NCBI GenBank assembly: GCA_964568805.1
Contig: CAZMRW010000110.1
Location: forward strand, 1 to 11,720
Source: CAZMRW01 sp964568805
GTDB lineage: Bacteria; Pseudomonadota; Gammaproteobacteria; Methylococcales; Methylomonadaceae
Direction: 5' to 3'
Length of the DNA stretch: 11,720 nt
Shown: piece after piece, positions 8,553-11,720 of the stretch
Position numbering within the stretch: the stretch's first letter is position 1
Layout of the letters: each line of letters starts with the position of its first letter
The notes under the pieces: model-generated
The model's database searches: none
What the model was told of the DNA's origin: nothing
The model's input: only the letters and a program-made list of their open reading frames with translations
Position numbers and translations under genes: made by a program

Positions 8553-8688
8553 GAGCTTAATACCATGAAAACGTGAAGATTACGAAGGTGCCTGCACTAT
8601 GACAGTTTTCTTGTCGTTTTGATTAAAATTTTTGGAAATTCGGCGCTATCATATCGACAACTATCCATTTTTATATCAAGGTTAAACA

Positions 8689-8904
8689 ATGGCAACTGGA
8701 AAATTACTGACGGTGATTGGCGTTATTCTGGTCATTATCGGCCTGCTGTTGAGTTATGCGCCGGGCCTGATCAGCTGGTTCGGCAAATTGCCCGGCGATA
8801 TCCGGATTGAAGACGGCAAACGCTTTGTGTTTATCCCGATCACGTCAATGCTGATAATCAGCATTGTGATAACGCTGCTGATCAATTTGTTTTTCCGGAA
8901 ATAG
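8689..8904 (+). CDS. DUF2905 family small membrane protein, 71 aa
   Basis: Two hydrophobic helices (about residues 6-28 and 50-67) joined by a short loop carrying the family hallmark KLPGDIRIEDGKRFVF. DUF2905 proteins are widespread 60-75 residue membrane proteins of unknown function, so this one is full length. The ATG at 8689 has AAGG seven bases upstream. An overlapping earlier frame from 8619 is not protein-like. It is divergent from gloB with a 136-base gap that should hold promoters for both; no strong consensus promoter was found there. Confidence 0.88.
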   Translation: MATGKLLTVIGVILVIIGLLLSYAPGLISWFGKLPGDIRIEDGKRFVFIPITSMLIISIVITLLINLFFRK

Positions 8905-9018
8905 GTCAATCAACTGATCGTTGTTCCGGTTCATTAACAAGCGGCGAGGCGGGTCTAGCTGCAATTATCTCCGCGCTGAGAGCAGTGTTTTTAAGCATGG
9001 TATCGTAAGCAGGTTGGT

Positions 9019-9066
9019 GCCTAGCGTTGCATTCAGCGGCTTGTCCGCTGCGATGCTTTGTTAGTT
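9019..9066 (-). repeat. attC-like recombination site (cassette end), site A
   Basis: Read on the - strand, the site runs from AACTAAC (R''-like, one mismatch to RYYYAAC) to GCTAGGC (R'-like, one mismatch to GTTRRRY). Between them is a hairpin with arms CAGCGG and CCGCTG around the loop ACAAG, flanked by a second pairing GCAT/ATGC. The outer CTAAC/GCTAG can pair with one mismatch. Unpaired bases lie on one side (CG versus A), as attC sites need for strand choice. It is shorter (48 bp) than most attC sites, and the G-TT cut triplet reads GCT, so activity is doubtful. It overlaps the end of the BrnA gene. Confidence 0.5.
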
Positions 9067-9287
9067 GCCAGTTGTTCCAGGCGTTCCGCCAGCCAGACTT
9101 TTATTATAGACTGCCGTGTTACTCCGACTCTGCTTGCTTCTTTATCTAATGACTCGAGCATCCATGCAGGGAAATCAACATTAACTCTTTTTTGATCTTG
9201 CATCACTCTTTTCGCTTTTGATAAATCCAAGGAATCTAAAATGTCATCGCCATTATCAAATTTTTGTTCAAGCTCTTTAGCTTTCAT
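9033..9287 (-). CDS. brnA: BrnA-type ribbon-helix-helix antitoxin, 84 aa
   Basis: Antitoxin of a BrnT/BrnA-type pair. The middle (about residues 33-70) is a ribbon-helix-helix DNA-binding unit: RVNVDFPAWMLESLDKEA is the beta strand plus first helix, VGVTRQSIIKVWLAERLEQL the second helix. It should bind BrnT, neutralise it and repress the shared promoter. The start overlaps the toxin's end by 11 bases and has GAGG nine bases upstream, inside brnT. The last residues, NKASQRTSR, are encoded by the attC-like site, so the C-terminal tail looks acquired by read-through into the recombination site. The order toxin then antitoxin is that of the BrnTA family. Confidence 0.82.
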   Translation of the reverse strand: MKAKELEQKFDNGDDILDSLDLSKAKRVMQDQKRVNVDFPAWMLESLDKEASRVGVTRQSIIKVWLAERLEQLATNKASQRTSR

Positions 9288-9540
9288 ATAGGTCTACCTC
9301 TTCTTTCCTCGACCGGCGCACAGAAATAATTCTAATGTTTCCATTTCGGTATGTGATCACGCCAGACCAGTGTTTTCCAGCTATCATGCCTATTATCAAG
9401 GCTCGGGGTTCGTCGACAGTTTTTGCGGGAATTTCAAGAAGATCAGGGTCATCCCATAGTTGCTGAGCACCGACGAAATCTATTCCATGTTTCTTTAGGT
9501 TGGACTGGCTTTTATCTTCATCAAACTCGAATGTTATCAT
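9277..9540 (-). CDS. brnT: BrnT-type ribonuclease toxin, 87 aa
   Basis: Toxin of the pair. Family features: start FEFDEDKSQSNLKKHGIDF, then DEPRALIIGMIAGKHW, and the core VITYRNGNIRIISVRRSRKEE. The latter is the strand-rich RelE-like fold whose conserved Arg/Ser/Glu residues give BrnT its mRNA-cutting activity. Length is typical (about 85-95). No ribosome site is seen before the ATG; a palindrome abuts the start codon. It lies upstream of and overlaps the antitoxin gene. Confidence 0.87.
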   Translation of the reverse strand: MITFEFDEDKSQSNLKKHGIDFVGAQQLWDDPDLLEIPAKTVDEPRALIIGMIAGKHWSGVITYRNGNIRIISVRRSRKEEVDLYES

Positions 9541-9557
9541 GGTATAAAAAATATACC
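9541..9557 (-). promoter_or_regulatory. Palindrome abutting the brnT start, candidate antitoxin operator
   Basis: GGTATA-AAAAA-TATACC (6-bp arms, 5-base spacer) touches the brnT ATG directly. Position and symmetry fit a binding site for the ribbon-helix-helix antitoxin controlling its own operon. It takes the place where a ribosome site would be. Confidence 0.45.
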
Positions 9558-9576
9558 AATATCATACGACGTGCAA
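9550..9576 (-). promoter_or_regulatory. Possible brnTA promoter
   Basis: On the - strand TTGCAC (9571-9576) is followed after 15 bases by TATATT (9550-9555), inside the palindrome. An alternative -10, TATGAT, lies at 9561-9566 without a good -35. Transcription from either would give a very short or no leader. Spacing is imperfect, so this is tentative. Confidence 0.25.
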
Positions 9577-9712
9577 CTGGAATCGACGAGGAAAATTGCT
9601 GACGTTTGAGGTAACCGGCCGCCGGAGTACTAATTTTCAATTATATAGCGTATCGATGAATCAAATTTCAAAAAGGTACGCATTATAACCGCGCAATCCG
9701 ATTGATTGCCAT

Positions 9713-9837
9713 GCTAGTAGTCCGCCAAACATGTAATGATGGTCAGATGTAGGTGTGAATTCATTCGCACAGCGCGGATAAATCCGCACCTACACTATTT
9801 GCGCTTCCCGTCAAAATTGGATTGACGAACTACTAGC
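9713..9837. mobile_element. MITE-like element, 125 bp, with 16-bp terminal inverted repeats
   Basis: The left end GCTAGTAGTCCGCCAA (9713-9728) matches the reverse complement of the right end (9822-9837, reading GCTAGTAGTTCGTCAA) at 14 of 16 positions. No coding sequence lies between; an internal double hairpin does (9748-9794). A TA follows the outer GC at both ends (9715-9716 and 9834-9835), so the true element could be the inner GTAG-ended form with TA duplications, as made by Tc1/IS630-type transposases. This family assignment is inference. The right end lies over the hydrolase stop codon. The remaining bases of this gap (9577-9712) are AT-rich and show no gene. Confidence 0.55.
9748..9794. 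repeat. REP-like double hairpin inside the MITE-like element
   Basis: Outer arms TGTAGGTG (9748-9755) and CACCTACA (9787-9794) are perfect complements. Inside them are two imperfect hairpins: one with GTGTGAAT/ATTCGCAC around TC, and one with GCGCGGAT/ATCCGCAC around AA. The whole could fold as a long stem or a cloverleaf. The layout resembles paired REP/BIME units that occur in many copies per genome. It may act as a transcript end or stabiliser for the hydrolase mRNA. Confidence 0.55.
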
Positions 9838-10696
9838 CTTCATTTCGGATGTGTTTGGCTAAGAACGTTGATATTCTCGATTCATAGGCCATCGGATTGA
9901 AGTTGTAAAGATCGACATGGGCGGCTCCTTCGACAGCCCAAAGTTCTTTCGGCTCGTTGGCAGTTTGAAATATACGCATGGTCTCGGAGAGTGTCGTATG
10001 CTGATCTTCAGAGCCTGATACGATGAGTACTGGTGTGTGTAGTGACGGAATTGCCGCAATTGGCCGCAATTGCTCTGGTGAAATACCCATTCTAAGGGGG
10101 AGTTGCCATAGCAGCAGTGGTGCGAAATAGCCTCCGATTTGGCCAATATGTAATTTAAGGCGGTTGACGATTGCCTCCGTGATAGTAGGATACATCGACT
10201 CCAGTACTACCGCACTTGGCGCAGGATGGGCATTGGCAAGAACAAACGAAGCGGCACCCAGAGAGACTCCAATAACGACAATTTTCTCGTTCGGAAGTTG
10301 TTGGGTCATGTAACTCAAGGCTGCCTTGACACCTTCCGCTTCGCGTAGCCCGAAGGTAATTCTATGTCCGGCACTTTCTCCGTGGGCAGGGAGGTCAATA
10401 AGCAATACCGAGTAACCTTCACGATTAAGGAATTTTGCACGACTGAGCATTTGGTGTCGATTAGAGCGGACTCCGTGCAAAAGAAGAACAGCACCGTATT
10501 TTGGCCGACCGCCAATGAACCAGCCGGATACGGATTCATTTGGGAATGTCTGGAGGGTAACAGACTTTGCCTTTAGCTCTTTTGGGGCTTCGCCAGTTGT
10601 GCCTCTGGCGGGGCGGGTCAGCATTTCACCAGTAACACTGATAACAAGAGCAAAGATTACTATGATGCTTGCAATGGCAAAGAAAAATCGGCGCAT
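9833..10696 (-). CDS. Membrane-anchored alpha/beta hydrolase, 287 aa
   Basis: The N-terminus MRRFFFAIASIIVIFALVI is a signal anchor or signal peptide, placing the catalytic domain outside the inner membrane. The body has alpha/beta-hydrolase marks: oxyanion region LLLHGVRSNRHQM (residues ~71-83), LIDLPAHGESAG (99-110), nucleophile elbow GVSLG with Ser145, an acid at Asp231 in VSGSEDQH, and His260 in GAAHVDLYNF. The sequence resembles serine aminopeptidase-like / YqkD-type hydrolases. Substrate unknown. The start codon comes 10 bases after an attC-like end and has no ribosome site, as in many cassettes. The stop TAG (9833-9835) is provided by the end of the MITE-like element, so the original C-terminus may have differed by a few residues. 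Confidence 0.85.
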   Translation of the reverse strand: MRRFFFAIASIIVIFALVISVTGEMLTRPARGTTGEAPKELKAKSVTLQTFPNESVSGWFIGGRPKYGAVLLLHGVRSNRHQMLSRAKFLNREGYSVLLIDLPAHGESAGHRITFGLREAEGVKAALSYMTQQLPNEKIVVIGVSLGAASFVLANAHPAPSAVVLESMYPTITEAIVNRLKLHIGQIGGYFAPLLLWQLPLRMGISPEQLRPIAAIPSLHTPVLIVSGSEDQHTTLSETMRIFQTANEPKELWAVEGAAHVDLYNFNPMAYESRISTFLAKHIRNEG

Positions 10697-10706
10697 GTCT
10701 GTTGCG

Positions 10707-10745
10707 GGCTAACGTAAAACTCAGCGGCGTAGCGTTGGGTTAGGC
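10707..10745 (-). repeat. attC-like recombination site (cassette end), site B, possibly shortened
   Basis: On the - strand it begins with a perfect R''-type box GCCTAAC (10739-10745), whose TAA is the stop of the RelE-like toxin. It ends with GTTAGCC (10707-10713), one base off GTTRRRY. The half GCCGCTGA...ACGTTAGCC aligns with GCCGCTGA...ACGCTAGGC of site A in the same orientation (about 16 of 22 bases). The partner arm CAGCGG is missing, so the centre has probably been deleted (39 bp total) and the fold would be weak. Confidence 0.45.
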
Positions 10746-10994
10746 AAGCAATTTGTCGTAATCCGCATGACTGCCAATCCAAACCCAAAGAAAACCGCCT
10801 TCAATGGGCGTGGCAACGGCCCGATAATTAGAACCGATACGGGCAGACCACACTTTACCGCACTTCTTGAATTGCAACGAGGGATAACCAATATCCGTTT
10901 GCAGCAGTCGAAAATTCTTGTCGGCAAGAGTGCGGATTTCCAAAGGGAGGCGTTCATAACAAGCCCAAAAACTGGAAGCCGTTTTGTGCTTCAA
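10740..10994 (-). CDS. RelE/ParE-type toxin, 84 aa
   Basis: Small basic protein of the RelE/ParE superfamily (the group often annotated as cytotoxic translational repressor). It opens with a helix pair, ASSFWACYERLPLEIRTLADKNF. The core follows: QFKKCGKVWSARIGSNYRAVA, then FLWVWIGSHADYDKLL, the strand-rich end with Trp/His/Tyr residues typical of this subgroup. Expected to act on translation by mRNA cleavage, though ParE-type gyrase inhibition cannot be ruled out by sequence alone. Its start overlaps the upstream antitoxin stop by four bases (10991-10994). Its stop lies in the R'' box of the attC-like site B. Confidence 0.82.
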   Translation of the reverse strand: MKHKTASSFWACYERLPLEIRTLADKNFRLLQTDIGYPSLQFKKCGKVWSARIGSNYRAVATPIEGGFLWVWIGSHADYDKLLA

Positions 10995-11191
10995 AGATCT
11001 CTCGTTATGCCAGCTTCATGTTCGGCAAGTGCCGCGTTGATAAGAAAATCAAGTTTCCCGGTATTCGAATCGGCCTCAAGTTTTTTATCCCAACGAGCTT
11101 GATCGAATTCAATGAACCATTCCCGAAGTTTTGAAAACGAATCGTCATCTAATGCAGCAATGTGTTGCTCTAATAGTTCTAATTGAGTCAT
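10991..11191 (-). CDS. Antitoxin partner of the RelE/ParE-type toxin, 66 aa
   Basis: Acidic, helical 66-residue protein (MTQLELLEQHIAALDDDSF, then KLREWFIEFDQARWDKKLE, LDFLINAALAEHEAG). Proteins of this type commonly sit just before RelE-like toxins. No DNA-binding fold is obvious. The function is assigned from the 4-base overlap with the toxin, order, size and charge. GAGG five bases before the ATG (in GAGGAG at 11195-11200) is the ribosome site. Confidence 0.75.
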   Translation of the reverse strand: MTQLELLEQHIAALDDDSFSKLREWFIEFDQARWDKKLEADSNTGKLDFLINAALAEHEAGITRDL

Positions 11192-11212
11192 AAACTCCTC
11201 GGCTTATAAAAT

Positions 11213-11377
11213 TTAGGCATATGCTCTCATTAAAAGATAACCTGCTAGTGGCACAAATGCAAGAAGCACAACGATACCGAGACAACCCGAACCGGAACCG
11301 GCATTGCCACGGGAAAACTGAGGCGGCCTGGATTGAAGCCACTTGGCATGACACGCTGGGCAGTTTTGTAGTGCCCT
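11213..11377 (-). pseudogene. Zinc-ribbon plus membrane-helix small protein frame without a normal start codon
   Basis: This frame is easily missed because it has no ATG, GTG or TTG start. From 11377 it reads (AGG)-ALQNCPACHAKWLQ, a Cys-x2-Cys knuckle typical of small zinc ribbons. A Gly/Ser linker ending GSGSGC follows, then one clear membrane helix LGIVVLLAFVPLAGYLLM and stop TAA (11213-11215). The codon just before ALQN is AGG, one base from ATG, and begins two bases after the phosphatase stop. This suggests a gene that has lost its start by a point change, or one using an unusual start. The frame stays open only a few codons further (to about 11398). No known family is claimed. Confidence 0.4.
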
Positions 11378-11379
11378 AC

Positions 11380-11718
11380 CTAGCTTTTGCGTACATTATT
11401 ATGTATATGTCTTAAAACGCGACTTTCCAGCAACCGAATAAGTATGGGGTCCATTCGTTCATATTCATCAGGAATATCAAGGCAAATCATGCGCTTGCTT
11501 TTCAATAGGTTCTTGAATTTTTTCAATATCTTGTTTCTATGGCTTTTTTCCATAACAAATATCATATCAGCCCACTCAATCAAGTCCCCGCTTATTGGCG
11601 TCGCCGCATCTGAATTTGTACCGCAACCAATTGCATTGATCCCATCATACTGTGAAAAGACTTCTTCGCCTGTAGGGCTACGGAGTCTATTTTCGCTACA
11701 TACAAATAATAAATTCAT
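11380..11718 (-). CDS. Low-molecular-weight protein tyrosine phosphatase-like protein, 112 aa
   Basis: Short variant of the LMW-PTP/arsenate-reductase-like fold. The phosphate loop CSENRLRSPT keeps the C-x5-R-S rule with Cys7 and Arg13. WADMIFVMEKSHRNKI and LDIPDEYERMDPILIRLL carry the usual helix and the Asp-Pro (90-91) that would hold the general acid. Typical full LMW-PTPs have 140-160 residues; a distinct group of about 105-115 residues with this exact layout is common, so the protein looks complete. The last ~10 residues (HIHNNVRKS) look extra. Targets unknown; it should dephosphorylate phosphotyrosine or a small phosphate ester in the cytoplasm. The start ATG lies two bases from the window edge, so its ribosome site is not visible. 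Confidence 0.85.
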   Translation of the reverse strand: MNLLFVCSENRLRSPTGEEVFSQYDGINAIGCGTNSDAATPISGDLIEWADMIFVMEKSHRNKILKKFKNLLKSKRMICLDIPDEYERMDPILIRLLESRVLRHIHNNVRKS

Positions 11719-11720
11719 GA

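Noticed and set aside
8956..8995. Possible terminator with CTGC...GCAG arms and a T-run after the DUF2905 gene
   Set aside because: Arms are only four bases with a long loop, which is too weak to call.
8906..8998. 30-codon - strand frame starting MLKNTALSAEII between the DUF2905 gene and site A
   Set aside because: It has an ATG but no ribosome site and no recognisable family, and it is too short to separate from chance. It could be the last, degraded cassette of the array.
10053..10072. Perfect 10-bp tandem repeat GCCGCAATTG within the hydrolase gene
   Set aside because: The frame and the family motifs continue normally on both sides; two copies of a 10-mer are not evidence of an element.
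10767..11102. 111-residue + strand frame
   Set aside because: Mirror of the RelE-type toxin and its antitoxin; no protein-like features.
11192..11220. GCCTAAA at the stop of the zinc-ribbon frame as a third attC start
   Set aside because: Only one half-box (last base differs) and no second half or hairpin before the antitoxin start.
11221..11415. 64-residue + strand frame
   Set aside because: Lies opposite the zinc-ribbon/membrane frame, its composition is not protein-like, and it runs against all local genes.

Overview
The window looks like a gammaproteobacterial chromosome. The support is a Tat-exported MsrP with its heme partner MsrQ, a glutathione-dependent glyoxalase II, and balanced base composition on the left. 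A methanotroph-like (Methylococcales) origin is possible from the general gene style and the palindromic intergenic repeat, but this is weak inference. The base composition becomes visibly more AT-rich from about 9,050 to the right end, which reads like an accessory region.

Left part (1-7712, all + strand): six tightly packed reading frames that look like one transcription unit. They are the C-terminal part of a GMC-type FAD oxidoreductase (5' end outside the window), a shrunken and frameshifted glycogen-debranching-enzyme remnant, a large GH63/MGH1-like glucosidase, a transporter-like MFS protein fused to a zinc-ribbon and a DUF1003 membrane domain, and msrP and msrQ. Junctions are ATGA overlaps (1140-1143, 6113-6116) or gaps of 2-11 bases. 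The first half of the unit handles sugars or sugar-derived compounds. The last two genes repair oxidised methionine in periplasmic proteins, with MsrQ feeding electrons through the membrane to MsrP. Why these two roles share a unit is not known.

Middle (7713-9018): gloB (glyoxalase II) lies on the - strand, convergent with msrQ. A 71-residue DUF2905 membrane protein diverges from it on the + strand.

Right part (9019-11720): every recognisable gene is on the - strand. They are a BrnT/BrnA-type toxin-antitoxin pair, a membrane-anchored alpha/beta hydrolase, a RelE/ParE-type toxin with its antitoxin, a small zinc-ribbon plus membrane-helix frame lacking a normal start codon, and a small low-molecular-weight-phosphatase-like protein. 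Two short sequences resembling integron attC recombination sites lie at gene 3' ends in the same orientation (9019-9066 and 10707-10745). Together with the gene content (toxin-antitoxin pairs, short unrelated cargo genes, common orientation) they suggest a gene-cassette array, possibly a cluster of attC sites lacking an integrase. A 125-bp MITE-like element with 16-bp inverted ends and an internal double hairpin sits at 9713-9837 and supplies the stop codon of the hydrolase gene. No integrase, transposase, tRNA, rRNA or CRISPR array was seen.
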